Part shown: positions 10,148 to 19,154 of the stretch, in pieces
Position numbering within the stretch: the stretch's first letter is position 1
Layout: every line of letters starts with the position of its first letter
Assembly: GCF_002913045.1 (NCBI RefSeq)
Contig: NZ_PPAF01000035.1
Span: forward strand, 248,001-312,000
Length of the DNA: 64,000 nt
Reading direction: 5' to 3'
DNA from: Campylobacter concisus
GTDB lineage: Bacteria; Campylobacterota; Campylobacteria; Campylobacterales; Campylobacteraceae
Translations under genes and position numbers: made by a program
Notes under the pieces: generated by a model
What the model saw: only the letters and a program-made list of their open reading frames with translations
Database searches by the model: none
Told to the model about the DNA's origin: nothing

Positions 10148-10687
10148 GTGAAAGCAAAAATAGGTATATTAACCCTTTCTGACCGTGCAAGCGAAGGCAC
10201 ATACGAGGACAAATCAGGTCCAGCGATCAAAGAGGTGCTTGACAGCTGGATAGTGAGCGAGCGTGAGTACTTTTACGAGGTTATACCAGATGAGTTTGAG
10301 CTGATAAAAGAGAGGCTTGTGTACATGGTGGACGTGCTTGGCTGCGATCTTGTGCTAACGACTGGTGGTACTGGGCCAGCTCTTAGAGATGTGACACCAG
10401 AGGCAACAGAGGCAGTTTGCGAGAAGATGATGCCAGGCTTTGGCGAGCTAATGAGAGCTGCAAGCCTGCAATACGTCCCAACAGCGATCCTATCACGCCA
10501 AACAGCAGGCATCAGAGGCCATGCACTCATCATAAATTTACCAGGTCAGCCAAAGGCTATAAAAGAGTGCTTGGAGCCGGTATTTCCATCAGTTCCGTAC
10601 TGCATTGACTTGATAGAGGGAGCATTTATTGAAACTGACGAAAATGTCATGAAAGTATTTCGTCCAAAACAAAAGAAAATCTCGTAA
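10148..10687 (+). CDS. mogA: Molybdopterin adenylyltransferase
   Basis: MogA activates molybdopterin by adenylation, just before molybdate insertion by MoeA, which is encoded in this window at 21757-22917. The 179-residue protein has the family hallmarks ILTLSDRASEG at the N-terminus, LTTGGTGPALRDVTPEAT and NLPGQPKA. I choose the GTG at 10148 because AAAGGAG sits seven bases upstream; an in-frame ATG at 10124 would overlap the FtsH-like gene and add eight poorly conserved residues. The cofactor serves molybdenum or tungsten oxidoreductases such as formate dehydrogenase or nitrate reductase, none of which lie here. Confidence 0.94.
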   Translation: MKAKIGILTLSDRASEGTYEDKSGPAIKEVLDSWIVSEREYFYEVIPDEFELIKERLVYMVDVLGCDLVLTTGGTGPALRDVTPEATEAVCEKMMPGFGELMRAASLQYVPTAILSRQTAGIRGHALIINLPGQPKAIKECLEPVFPSVPYCIDLIEGAFIETDENVMKVFRPKQKKIS

Positions 10688-11257
10688 ATGGGTTTGACAG
10701 ATAGCCTAAATTTAAAAGCCACTGCTTTTGCAAATAGGTGGCGATTTGTTATTAAAATTTGGCTTGTTTTTTCTTTTTTATCCTATGCGCTGGCCTACTA
10801 TCTTGGGTTAGAGGTTTTTGGCTTTATCTCTGCCATTTCTATCTTTGGCTGTGTTTGCCTGCTAGCCTTTAGCTCACTTCTTTGGTTTGTCGCTAGCCTT
10901 GTATTTTTGTAACCTTTGGTATTTTTACTACTTGAAAAATTTGATGAAAGCATTACTGTTTATGCTTTAGCCTGTTCAATTTGGCTGCTTGGCTGGATCA
11001 CTTTGTTGCTTGTGGTCGATGATAAATTTGCAAGACTGGGAAATGACATCTTGCTAAAGATCTCTCGCATAGTTCTTGTTGGCGAGTTTGCCTTGCTATA
11101 TTTTTTTAACTACAACAGCAGCCTTGACATAGAGACTTTAATAAAGTCAAATTTGACAAAGTCGCTGCTTTTAGTGCTAAACTCCTATATGCTGCCATCG
11201 CTTGTGACGCTACTTATATTTGATATAAAAACATATATCGCTAGCAAAAATGAGTAA
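10688..11257 (+). pseudogene. Putative membrane protein split by an in-frame TAA
   Basis: One reading frame runs from the ATG at 10688 to the stop ending at 11257 but is interrupted by a TAA at 10910-10912. The first part is 74 codons and the second continues in the same frame with no other stop. Hydrophobic segments occur before the stop and resume right after it, so the break falls inside or beside a membrane helix. The second half lacks a ribosome-binding site and would need a TTG at 10916. The simplest reading is a roughly 189-residue multi-pass membrane protein with a nonsense mutation; a base-call error or readthrough is possible. It directly follows mogA. I do not recognise the family. 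Confidence 0.7.
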
Positions 11258-11293
11258 AATTTTACGTATTATTTTATGTAATTTATACTAAAT

Positions 11294-11908
11294 TTAGCCG
11301 TTTTTGCTCTCTGCTATCTTTTTTATAAGCTCCATATCGCCGTTCATTGCTAGGCTCATAAAGCAAATGCCGTTTGCGCCAGCTTTTATGGTCTCTTTGT
11401 AGTTCCCGCTGTCTAGCCCGCCAAGTGCATAAATTTCTTTATCAAAGCTTTTTAACTCACTTATAAAATTTAGCCCTCTTGGCTCTAAATTTGGCTTGCA
11501 AGAGGTGGCAAATATATGAGAAGCAACAAACACATCAGCGATAGAGGCTGAAATTTTAGCCTGCTCTAGGTCGTGAGCTGGGGCGTAAATTTTAGCTGTT
11601 TTTCTAAATTCATCTAAAAAAATGCTGTGATTTTTAAAAAAGTCAAGCTGTGCTGAAGTGAGCCAAAAGTCGCTTTTTAGCTTGCAAGCTACGTCAAAAA
11701 ATTGATTTATAATAAATTTCTTTCGGTAGTTTTCACAAATTTGAGCCACAACTCTAGCAAGATCATAAAAATTAGCATCGTCTAGCCCCTTTGCACGAAG
11801 TAAAATTTCATCCACGCCAGCCTTGCAAAGTAGCTGAATTCTCTTTAAAAAGTCATCGCCCTTATAGCTGTCAAAGTCAGCTACGCAGAGAATTTTAAAC
11901 ATAGACAT
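11294..11908 (-). CDS. thiE: ThiE-like thiamine-phosphate synthase (divergent)
   Basis: ThiE joins HMP-pyrophosphate and thiazole phosphate to give thiamine phosphate. This 204-residue protein follows thiH with a 14-base overlap and has the TIM-barrel layout of ThiE/TenI, with ILLRAKGLDD early, a central HDLEQA and late ALGGLDSGN and GANGICFMS. Several residues normally strict in ThiE, including the GADGVHLGQ strand and the phosphate loop, are poorly conserved. It could be a weak ThiE or a TenI-like thiazole tautomerase; position favours thiamine synthesis. Two ATGs (11908, 11902) are equally possible starts. It is the last gene of the thi unit. Confidence 0.75.
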   Translation of the reverse strand: MSMFKILCVADFDSYKGDDFLKRIQLLCKAGVDEILLRAKGLDDANFYDLARVVAQICENYRKKFIINQFFDVACKLKSDFWLTSAQLDFFKNHSIFLDEFRKTAKIYAPAHDLEQAKISASIADVFVASHIFATSCKPNLEPRGLNFISELKSFDKEIYALGGLDSGNYKETIKAGANGICFMSLAMNGDMELIKKIAESKNG

Positions 11909-13049
11909 ACTCGCTCATTAATGGCTCTAGGCCATTTGCTTTTATCATTGCCTTGATCTCATCCACACTTCTGCTATCACTTATCTCAAACTGCTCGTCG
12001 CCCTTTTTCTCTTCGCTGTGAGCGCCGATGCTCACTTTTACACCAGCGCTTATCTTGTTTGCGGCTATCTTTACGGCGTTGTCACGAAATTTAGCCTTTT
12101 CTCTGGTTGAGATCGTTATGCTAGCTGTTGGCATAAAAATTCTATAAGCGCAGATCACTTGCAAAAGCTCGCGCTCGCCCACGTCACGTGGATTGATGCG
12201 GTTGTTATTGATGATAGGGCGAAGTCTTGGGCATGAAAATGCGATCTCAGCGTGTGGATACTTTTTCTGAACTAAGCTTGCGTGAAGTGCCGTAGCAAAG
12301 GCATCAAGTCTAAAGTCATCTATGCCAAGAAGTGCCGCAAAGCCGACCCCTCTCATACCTCCAAGAAGCGCTCGCTCTTGCGCATTTAAGCGGTATGGGA
12401 AAATTCTTTTATTGCCGCCAAGGTGGATTTTTTCATATTTTGTGGGATTGTAGGTCTCTTGAAAGACGGTCACGTAGTCTGCGCCACTTTTGTGAAGCAG
12501 GGCGTAGTCCTCAGAGTTTAGTGGGTAAATTTCAACCCCAACGACTTTGAAAAATTTCTTTGCCAAAGCGCAGGCGTTTGCGATGTAAGTGACACTTGAG
12601 TTGGTCTCGCTCTCGCCAGTTAGGATCAAAATTTCCTCCAAGCCGCTCTTTGAAATTTCTCTCAGTTCTCTTGTGATCTCCTCGTCGCTTAACTTTGCCC
12701 TTTTTATATTATTTTTAGCGTTAAAACCGCAATAAACGCAGAGATTATCGCAGTAGTTTGCTATGTAAAGTGGAGTAAAAAGCGTGATGTTTGAGCCAAA
12801 ATTTGCCCTTGTTTTTGCTTGAGCTAGCTGGGCTATTTGCTCTAAAAATGGCGCTGCTGTAGGCGAGAGTAGGGCTTTTAAATTTTCAAGCGAGCAGTGC
12901 TTTGCATTAAGAGCCGCTTTTACGTCTGCTTCGGTGTAAATTTCGGGCTTGTAATTCGCGCGCTCTTTTAAAATCTCATCCATGATATCTCTGCCAACGT
13001 CCTGCATGTGAGGTAGCAGCTTCATGTGATCGGTTTTTGTAAATTTCAT
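11895..13049 (-). CDS. thiH: 2-iminoacetate synthase (tyrosine lyase)
   Basis: ThiH is a radical-SAM enzyme that splits tyrosine into dehydroglycine and p-cresol, giving the glycine-derived part of the thiazole ring in anaerobic-type thiamine synthesis. The 384-residue protein carries the cluster motif CDNLCVYC with Cys100, Cys104 and Cys107, and a C-terminal half matching the ThiH/biotin-synthase-associated domain. Its ATG shares a base with the thiG stop (TGATG). Having ThiH and no glycine oxidase ThiO fits a microaerophile or anaerobe. Confidence 0.95.
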   Translation of the reverse strand: MKFTKTDHMKLLPHMQDVGRDIMDEILKERANYKPEIYTEADVKAALNAKHCSLENLKALLSPTAAPFLEQIAQLAQAKTRANFGSNITLFTPLYIANYCDNLCVYCGFNAKNNIKRAKLSDEEITRELREISKSGLEEILILTGESETNSSVTYIANACALAKKFFKVVGVEIYPLNSEDYALLHKSGADYVTVFQETYNPTKYEKIHLGGNKRIFPYRLNAQERALLGGMRGVGFAALLGIDDFRLDAFATALHASLVQKKYPHAEIAFSCPRLRPIINNNRINPRDVGERELLQVICAYRIFMPTASITISTREKAKFRDNAVKIAANKISAGVKVSIGAHSEEKKGDEQFEISDSRSVDEIKAMIKANGLEPLMSEYVYV

Positions 13050-13813
13050 CAGTCTAAAAATCCAGTGAGCGGTGATGAGGCGTTTGCACTTTTACTCTTT
13101 GCGCCAAGGCCTGCTAGATAGGCGTTGCGACCAGCGATGATAGCTTCTTTAAAGGCTCTTGCCATGAGCGGGATATTTTTAGATGAGGCGATGGCTGTGT
13201 TTGCCATGATAGCAGCCGCTCCCATCTCCATCGCTTCGCACGCTTGTGAAGGCCTACCGATGCCCGCATCAACTATGATCTGCGTATCAAGCTCGTTTAT
13301 CAAAATCTCAATGATATCTTTAAAAACTAGCCCTTGGTTTGAGCCAATGGGCGCAGCTAGAGGCATTATACAGCTTGCTCCTGCACTTAGCATCGCTCTT
13401 GCGGCATTTAGATCTGGAAACATATAAGGCATCGGCACAAAGCCGTCATTTGCCAAAGCTTCGCATGCTTTTATGGTTTCAGTGTTGTCTGGAAAGAGAA
13501 ATTTAGAGTCAGTGATGATCTCTATCTTAACAAGTTTGCCACATCCAAGCTCACGTGCGAGCTGGGCGATACGAACGGCCTCTTTGGCGTTTCTAGCGCC
13601 ACTTGTGTTTGGTAAAAGTGTTACCCCTTTTGGGATGAAGTCAAGTATATTTCGATCTTTGCTCTCGTTTATGCGCCTAAGAGCAAGGGTTAATATTTGT
13701 GCTCCAGCCTCGTTTACGGCTGAGTCGATGAGCTCGTGTGAATACTTGCCAGAGCCAAGGATAAAGCGGCTTTGAAATTCCTTGCCGCCAAGGATCAAAC
13801 TATCATTTTGCAC
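13049..13813 (-). CDS. thiG: Thiazole synthase
   Basis: ThiG assembles the thiazole phosphate ring from deoxyxylulose phosphate, dehydroglycine and the thiocarboxylate of ThiS. At 254 residues it has the family's usual size. The Schiff-base lysine is Lys96 in LVKIE, and the phosphate-binding loops [10 protein letters not shown] and [12 protein letters not shown] are present. It starts with GTG immediately after the thiF stop, without spacing. The gene order thiS-thiF-thiG-thiH is the standard sulfur-transfer plus ring-closure set. Confidence 0.96.
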   Translation of the reverse strand: MQNDSLILGGKEFQSRFILGSGKYSHELIDSAVNEAGAQILTLALRRINESKDRNILDFIPKGVTLLPNTSGARNAKEAVRIAQLARELGCGKLVKIEIITDSKFLFPDNTETIKACEALANDGFVPMPYMFPDLNAARAMLSAGASCIMPLAAPIGSNQGLVFKDIIEILINELDTQIIVDAGIGRPSQACEAMEMGAAAIMANTAIASSKNIPLMARAFKEAIIAGRNAYLAGLGAKSKSANASSPLTGFLD

Positions 13814-14665
13814 TTACGCCTCCAAGCCCATAAGTAGTCTAATGGCCAAATTTGCTTGGTGGTTTGCGCAGACTGCGACGCGCGGCGCCATGAGTCCTTG
13901 ACCGATCTTTGCCTCATTTGTAAGGTCGCCGCAAAGATAGACATTTTTGGCAAATTTTATGGTTTTTATGAGATTTGAGCTAAAGTATCCAGCCATGCCA
14001 GAAGCGCCGATGATCTTTTTCTCTTTTAAGCTAGCGCCTGCTTCGTTTAGTATCATCGCCTTACCAGCGACGTTGTCAAAGGCTTCGCATAAAATTTCAC
14101 ACTCGCCAAAGACACTTGCTACGTTTTTTTCGTCTAAAAATATATCGTGAGTCTCGACCTCGACAAAGGGATTGACATCATTTATCAGCTCTTTAAGCGC
14201 CTGCGTCTTTTTCATACCGATGTGGCGGACGAAATACTGCTGGCGGTTAAGATTGCTTGGCTCAACGACGTCAAAGTCGGCAAGTACTAGCTTTTTTACG
14301 CCAACTCTTGCAAGGCTTAGGGCGATATTTGAACCAAGACCACCAAGTCCAGCCACGCCGATTACTGCCTTGCTTAGGGCTAAATTTAGCTCAGGGCTGT
14401 TTCGTGAGGCGATCATAGAGCGTAAAACTTCACGCCCAGGCATCACGCCGCGTTTTATAAAAACAACATTTGAGCTATTTTGTAACTCGGTATCTTCTTT
14501 TATAGCAAAGCCATCAACGATAAAAATGTCTGGCTCGGTCGCGTTAAATTTCTCTAAAAATTTATAAATTTCACTCTCTTTATCGCCAAGCGCAAGCTCT
14601 TTTAGCTCACTAAGGCTTTTTACTGGCACATTAAATTTTGCGCCATTTAGTACTATCTCTATCAT
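13814..14665 (-). CDS. thiF: ThiS adenylyltransferase with N-terminal ThiS-like domain
   Basis: This E1-like enzyme adenylates the C-terminal glycine of ThiS before sulfur loading. The ATP-binding motif GLGGLGSN and the catalytic-arginine segment SNLNRQQY are present. The shorter thiF family-2 type is indicated by the lack of a CxxC zinc pair or rhodanese domain. The first 75 or so residues look like a ubiquitin-fold ThiS-like domain (IEIVLNGAKFNV to NVVFIKRG) without the terminal Gly-Gly. A GAGGAG site just before the ATG at 14665 fixes the start eight bases after thiS; the ORF could be extended to 14686, but without support. Confidence 0.9.
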   Translation of the reverse strand: MIEIVLNGAKFNVPVKSLSELKELALGDKESEIYKFLEKFNATEPDIFIVDGFAIKEDTELQNSSNVVFIKRGVMPGREVLRSMIASRNSPELNLALSKAVIGVAGLGGLGSNIALSLARVGVKKLVLADFDVVEPSNLNRQQYFVRHIGMKKTQALKELINDVNPFVEVETHDIFLDEKNVASVFGECEILCEAFDNVAGKAMILNEAGASLKEKKIIGASGMAGYFSSNLIKTIKFAKNVYLCGDLTNEAKIGQGLMAPRVAVCANHQANLAIRLLMGLEA

Positions 14666-14672
14666 TTTCTCC

Positions 14673-14876
14673 TCATCCGCCACCAACTAAAGTGATGATC
14701 TCATAAACTTTGCCCTCGCTCATAAAGCTCTCATACCAAAGCTTTTTTGGCAAAATTTCTCCGTCTCGCTCAAGGGCTATAAATTTAAGCTCATAGCCGT
14801 TTTGAGTTAAAAATTTATAAACACTGATATCGTTTTCAAGTTCGAAATTTTTGCCGTTTAGTAAAAAGCTTATCAT
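14673..14876 (-). CDS. thiS: Sulfur carrier protein
   Basis: ThiS is the ubiquitin-like sulfur carrier for thiazole formation. The 67-residue protein opens with the beta-grasp strand ISFLLNGKNFEL and ends in VGGG, giving the required C-terminal Gly-Gly that ThiF adenylates. Its ATG shares a base with the stop of the aminotransferase gene (TAATG), which places the thiamine genes at the end of a long housekeeping transcript. No TPP riboswitch was seen upstream. Confidence 0.95.
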   Translation of the reverse strand: MISFLLNGKNFELENDISVYKFLTQNGYELKFIALERDGEILPKKLWYESFMSEGKVYEIITLVGGG

Positions 14877-16054
14877 TAAATTTTGTAGCTTTTTACAAAA
14901 TTAGCGATCCTCTCAATCGCTTTTTTTATGCTATCGATGTCAGTTGCAAAAGAAATTCTAAAGTACCCCTCCATGCCAAAGCCAACTCCTGGCACAGTGG
15001 CTACGTTCGCTTCTTCAAGCATCTTTTTACAAAATCTAAGCGAGTCGCTATCTACATCTTTACATTTTACAAATAGATAAAACGCGCCATCAGGTGTTAC
15101 AACGCTTAGTCCCGGGATCTCGTTTATCATTTTTACAGCCATATCACGTCTTTTTTCGTACTCTTTTCTCATGTTTTCGATATCGTCGTCGGTTTCGCCT
15201 AGAAGCGACGGGATAGCGCCTATTTGCACGATCGAGCTAATGTTGCTTGTGCTTTGACTTTGAAGCTTTTTGATGCCAGCAATCAGCCAGTCCATCGAAC
15301 TTGCTATATAGCCAAATCTCCAGCCAGGCATTGCTCCGCACTTGCTTAGTCCGTTTATCGTGACCGTTCTTTTGAAAAGATCCTCGCTCACTGAGGCTAC
15401 TGCGTGAAATTCTTTGCCGTAAATAACTTTTTCATAAATTTCATCGCTTGTGATGATGATGTCAGTACCCTTTAAAACCTCGCCAAATGCCGCGATCTCC
15501 TCTTTTGTATATACAGCTCCAGTTGGGTTTGTCGGGTGATTTAGCGAAAAGACCTTTGTTTTTGGTGTGATCGCTTTTTTTAGCTGCTCGGCTGTGATTT
15601 TAAAATTTGTACTCTCGTCCGCCTCGATAAAAACAGGCACGCCACCACAAAATTTAACGATCTCAGGGTAGCTCACCCAGTATGGAGATGGGATGATGAC
15701 CTCGTCACCTGGGTTGATAAGCGCTTGAAATACATTAAAAAGTGAGTGTTTTGCGCCGATGTTTGTGACGATTTGATTTGCTTTGTAGTCAAGTCCGTTA
15801 TCTCTTTTTAGCTTTGCTCTAATGGCATCAATGACCTCAGGCAGGCCTGGTACTGGCGTATATTTGCCGCTTTTGCTATCGTTATCAAGTGCGTTTTTTA
15901 CAGTTTCTCTTATCTTTTTTGGAGTCATAAAGTCAGGCTCACCAGCTGAAAGCGAGATCACGTCGATGCCAGCAGCCTTCATCTCTTTGGCTTTTGTGCT
16001 GATAGCGATCGTTATTGACTCGCTTAATGTTTGCATTCTGTTTGCTAGTTGCAT
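14876..16054 (-). CDS. aspB: PLP-dependent aspartate aminotransferase (class Ib)
   Basis: This is a cytoplasmic fold-type I aminotransferase of 392 residues, most like aspartate aminotransferase of the Ib subgroup. PLP lysine is Lys238 in GLSKCGAMPGWRFGY. NHPTNPTG and SDEIYE supply cofactor contacts, and the late Arg in YFRISFA should bind the substrate carboxylate. It lies between speA and thiS, in the relative position I recall for C. jejuni aspB. Substrate preference (aspartate versus other amino acids) cannot be fixed from sequence. Confidence 0.9.
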   Translation of the reverse strand: MQLANRMQTLSESITIAISTKAKEMKAAGIDVISLSAGEPDFMTPKKIRETVKNALDNDSKSGKYTPVPGLPEVIDAIRAKLKRDNGLDYKANQIVTNIGAKHSLFNVFQALINPGDEVIIPSPYWVSYPEIVKFCGGVPVFIEADESTNFKITAEQLKKAITPKTKVFSLNHPTNPTGAVYTKEEIAAFGEVLKGTDIIITSDEIYEKVIYGKEFHAVASVSEDLFKRTVTINGLSKCGAMPGWRFGYIASSMDWLIAGIKKLQSQSTSNISSIVQIGAIPSLLGETDDDIENMRKEYEKRRDMAVKMINEIPGLSVVTPDGAFYLFVKCKDVDSDSLRFCKKMLEEANVATVPGVGFGMEGYFRISFATDIDSIKKAIERIANFVKSYKI

Positions 16055-16066
16055 TTTTCGTCCTTT

Positions 16067-17902
16067 TTAGTTGATAGTCTTTAGGTAACTATTGTCATTT
16101 AAAAATAGATAAAGCTCGCCCAAAATTTGCTTCTTTTGTGTTTCGTTTATCAGAGTTGATTTCACTAAGCGCTCGTTTAGAGTATCTTGGATCTCGTAGA
16201 TATCATAGTCCATGTCTTCCATAATGTCTAAAATAGACTGGCTCTCAAGTAAATTTGTGATCTTGTAGCCATCATTTGAAAGCTCTATAGTGGCCTCTGT
16301 CGGATGGGTGAAGAGGTTGTGTTTCATGCCGATTACCTCTTGATATGCGCCAACTAGGAAAAATCCTAAGAAATAATCCTCCTTCTCCACGTCCACGTCG
16401 TGCAAAAGTAGTGGGTTTTTCTCATCATCATAACTAATCTCACCGTCGCTATCGCATGTGATGTCCCAGATCGAAGCTGGCAAAGTAGGGCGCTCATCAA
16501 GCCTATCAAGTGGCATGATAGGGAAATTTTGCTTTAGCCCCCAAAAGTCAGGCAAGCTTTGAAAAATAGAGAAATTTAGCAAGTACCTCTCTTGGACCTC
16601 TTTTTGAATTTTAGCCAGATCGCTTGAGTTGCTCTTGTTACCAAGCATCACGACAGCTTTTTTGCTGATGAGCCTTAAAAGCACCTCCGCGTTTGATCTA
16701 TCTTGAAGATCGACATAGCCTAGATCAAAAAGTGTTAAAACGCTTTCTGTGTGATGGATGGCGTCATGCAGGTACTCTAGGGCGTTTGAAGGCTTGATTG
16801 ACTTATAAAGATCAACTAGCTCAGTTATCAAATTTGGATTGTTTTTCTTTAAATTTAGCTTCTCTTCGGTGTACTCTTGAGAAAATAGCTCAAGCACAGG
16901 AGCGACCAAAAGTGCGTGAGAAGCGGCGATGTAGCGACCTGACTCTATGAAAATATCTGGCTCGATCTCCTTTTTTTGCTCACTTATGGTTTTAAGCATA
17001 TAAACAACGTCGTTTGCATATTCGTTTAGTGTGTAGTTTCTGCTACTTTCTTCTTTAAACTGCGAGTATTCTATCGCAAGACCGCCACCTAAATTTATCG
17101 CTTTTAAATTTGAGGCGCCCATTTTTCTAAGCTCAGCGTAGATGTTGCCAGCTTCGATGAGTGCTTTTTTGAGTGGATGGATCTCGCTTATTTGAGAGCC
17201 GATGTGAAAGTGTATCATCGTGAAATTTTCAAGTAAATTTGCCTTTTTTAGCATCTTTACAGCTTCTATCAGTTCGGTTGATGTTAGTCCAAATTTAGAG
17301 TGTATGCCACCACTCTTTGCCCAGAGTCCCGATCCTGTCGAGTGCAGTCTTACTCTAAGTCCGATCTTTGGTTTTGGTTTGAAGCGCTCTTTTGCGATGG
17401 CGATTATCGCTTCAAGCTCATTTAAGCCCTCGATCGTTAGCGTGATGTTGTGTCCCATCTCAGCGGCGATAAAGCCTATATTTATCATCTCTTTATCTTT
17501 AAAGCCATTTACGGTTATGGGAGCTTTTTCGTTATTGTAGGCCATAGTTAAAAGTAGCTCAGCCTTACTGCCAGCTTCAAGGCCGTAGTTGTAGGGCTTG
17601 CCAAGGCGCACTAAATTTTTTACAAAGCCAGGATATTGATTGACCTTAAGTGGAAATACGGCATTAAAACTGCCTTTGTAGGCAAATTCTTTCTTTGCTT
17701 TTGCAAAGCTTGCGTGGATCTGCTCGATCTGCTTTTGGATAAGATGCGGAAAACGAAGCAGTAGCGGCCCTCTATATCCATCGTCTCTTATCTCTTTTAC
17801 GATGTCTATGATCGCTGGTTTGCTGGCTGCATTTATACAGACTTTGCCATCTTCTATAACAAAATTTGAATTGCCCCAAATGCTAAGTCCAAAATCATTC
17901 AT
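16067..17902 (-). CDS. speA: Biosynthetic arginine decarboxylase
   Basis: SpeA decarboxylates arginine to agmatine, feeding polyamine synthesis. The 611-residue protein has the fold-type III PLP barrel. The PLP lysine lies in FPLKVNQYPG; substrate and cofactor segments include GLEAGSKAELL, HFHIGSQI and NLGGGLAIEY. The C-terminal half matches the SpeA wing domain and ends near residue 611, the normal size for bacterial SpeA. Its ATG overlaps the hisS stop as ATGA. Mg2+ dependence and tetramer formation are known for the family only. Confidence 0.96.
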   Translation of the reverse strand: MNDFGLSIWGNSNFVIEDGKVCINAASKPAIIDIVKEIRDDGYRGPLLLRFPHLIQKQIEQIHASFAKAKKEFAYKGSFNAVFPLKVNQYPGFVKNLVRLGKPYNYGLEAGSKAELLLTMAYNNEKAPITVNGFKDKEMINIGFIAAEMGHNITLTIEGLNELEAIIAIAKERFKPKPKIGLRVRLHSTGSGLWAKSGGIHSKFGLTSTELIEAVKMLKKANLLENFTMIHFHIGSQISEIHPLKKALIEAGNIYAELRKMGASNLKAINLGGGLAIEYSQFKEESSRNYTLNEYANDVVYMLKTISEQKKEIEPDIFIESGRYIAASHALLVAPVLELFSQEYTEEKLNLKKNNPNLITELVDLYKSIKPSNALEYLHDAIHHTESVLTLFDLGYVDLQDRSNAEVLLRLISKKAVVMLGNKSNSSDLAKIQKEVQERYLLNFSIFQSLPDFWGLKQNFPIMPLDRLDERPTLPASIWDITCDSDGEISYDDEKNPLLLHDVDVEKEDYFLGFFLVGAYQEVIGMKHNLFTHPTEATIELSNDGYKITNLLESQSILDIMEDMDYDIYEIQDTLNERLVKSTLINETQKKQILGELYLFLNDNSYLKTIN

Positions 17903-19125
17903 CCCAGCTCCTTTTCAAGCTCATCTAAATTTATCGTTTTTTCATCTTTGGTTTCTAAATTTTTGTACCAGATTTTATTCTTTTTCATCTCGTTTTCACC
18001 TACGCAAAGGAAAATTTTCGCATTTTTGTTGTCGGCATTTTGTAGATGTTTTTGAAGTTTTTTGGCTTCATAAGAAATTTCAACCTGATATTTTTTGCGA
18101 AGCTTTGAGCCAAGATTATAGATAAAATCAACATTCGCCGCATCAAGCGCGCAAAGATAAACTCCATCTCGCTCATCCTCGGCCTCACCTAAAATTTCCA
18201 TTATTCTCTCAACGCCCATCGCAAATCCAACGCCGTAACTTGCTCTACCACCAAGATACTCAACGAGCCTATCGTATCTGCCGCCACCTGCGACTGCACT
18301 TTGTGAGCCAATCTCATTGCTTATAAACTCAAACGCCGTCTTGCAGTAGTAGTCCAGCCCACGAACTAGCTTAGTGTCTATCTCAAATTTAACGTCATTT
18401 GCCGTTAAAATTTCTTGCAGCTTTACAAAGTCAGCTTGCGCCTCATCGCTTAAGCTATCAGTGATAACTGGAGCATTTTTATAAATTTCTTGGCAGCTTT
18501 CTATCTTGCAGTCAAGCACGCGGATAGGGTTTAAAAGTTTGCGTCTTTTGCAGTCTTCGCAAATTTTTTCACTGTTTTCATCTAGAAATTTAACAAGCTT
18601 TGCTTTGTAAGACTTCATCGAGCTCTCGTCGCCAAGGGAGTTTATCTTTAGGGTTGTTTTTATATTTAGCCTGTAAAAAATTTCGCTCACCATCAAAATA
18701 ATGCTTGCATCCTCGTAAACACTGCCCTCGCCAAAACACTCGCAGCCAAACTGGTGAAACTCTCTTAAACGGCCTTTTTGTGGGCGCTCGTAGCGAAACA
18801 TCGAGCCGTGATAAAAGCAGCGTTTTGTCACATTTGCTCTATCAAGCTTTGCCTCGATAAACGCTCTAACCACGCCAGCTGTGCCCTCAGGACGCAAGCA
18901 AACGTCGTTGCCGCCTTTGTCTTCAAACTGATACATCTCTTTACCCACGATGTCGCTACTCTCGCCGACACTTCTTTTAAAAAGCGCTGTCTCCTCAAGG
19001 TGCGGGGTCAAAATTTGCTCATATCCGTAGTTTTTTGCGACTTCCTCGCAGGTTTTGATTATCCGTGCGTAAAGTTTTGCACGAGCTGGAAGCATATCTT
19101 TCATGCCACGAAGTGCCGTTATCAT
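17899..19125 (-). CDS. hisS: Histidine-tRNA ligase
   Basis: HisRS charges tRNA-His. The 408-residue class II synthetase has motif 1 near the N-terminus, motif 2 in MFRYERPQKGRLREFHQFG, the histidine-specific segments VRGLDYYCKTAFEF and YDRLVEYLGG, and motif 3 GVGFAMGVERI. A C-terminal anticodon-binding domain follows. It sits between tmk and speA, overlapping speA by four bases. Confidence 0.97.
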   Translation of the reverse strand: MITALRGMKDMLPARAKLYARIIKTCEEVAKNYGYEQILTPHLEETALFKRSVGESSDIVGKEMYQFEDKGGNDVCLRPEGTAGVVRAFIEAKLDRANVTKRCFYHGSMFRYERPQKGRLREFHQFGCECFGEGSVYEDASIILMVSEIFYRLNIKTTLKINSLGDESSMKSYKAKLVKFLDENSEKICEDCKRRKLLNPIRVLDCKIESCQEIYKNAPVITDSLSDEAQADFVKLQEILTANDVKFEIDTKLVRGLDYYCKTAFEFISNEIGSQSAVAGGGRYDRLVEYLGGRASYGVGFAMGVERIMEILGEAEDERDGVYLCALDAANVDFIYNLGSKLRKKYQVEISYEAKKLQKHLQNADNKNAKIFLCVGENEMKKNKIWYKNLETKDEKTINLDELEKELG

Positions 19126-19154
19126 CGCATTATCCTTTTTTATTTTTTGTGATT

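Noticed and set aside
14172-14567. 131-codon plus-strand frame opposite thiF
   Set aside because: Its serine- and proline-rich content is typical of antisense shadows and it has no start signal.
14877-16066. TPP riboswitch before the thiamine genes
   Set aside because: No non-coding gap exists upstream of thiS and no THI-box-like sequence was seen.
18778-19152. 124-codon plus-strand frame opposite hisS
   Set aside because: It is antisense to a complete hisS with no supporting signal.
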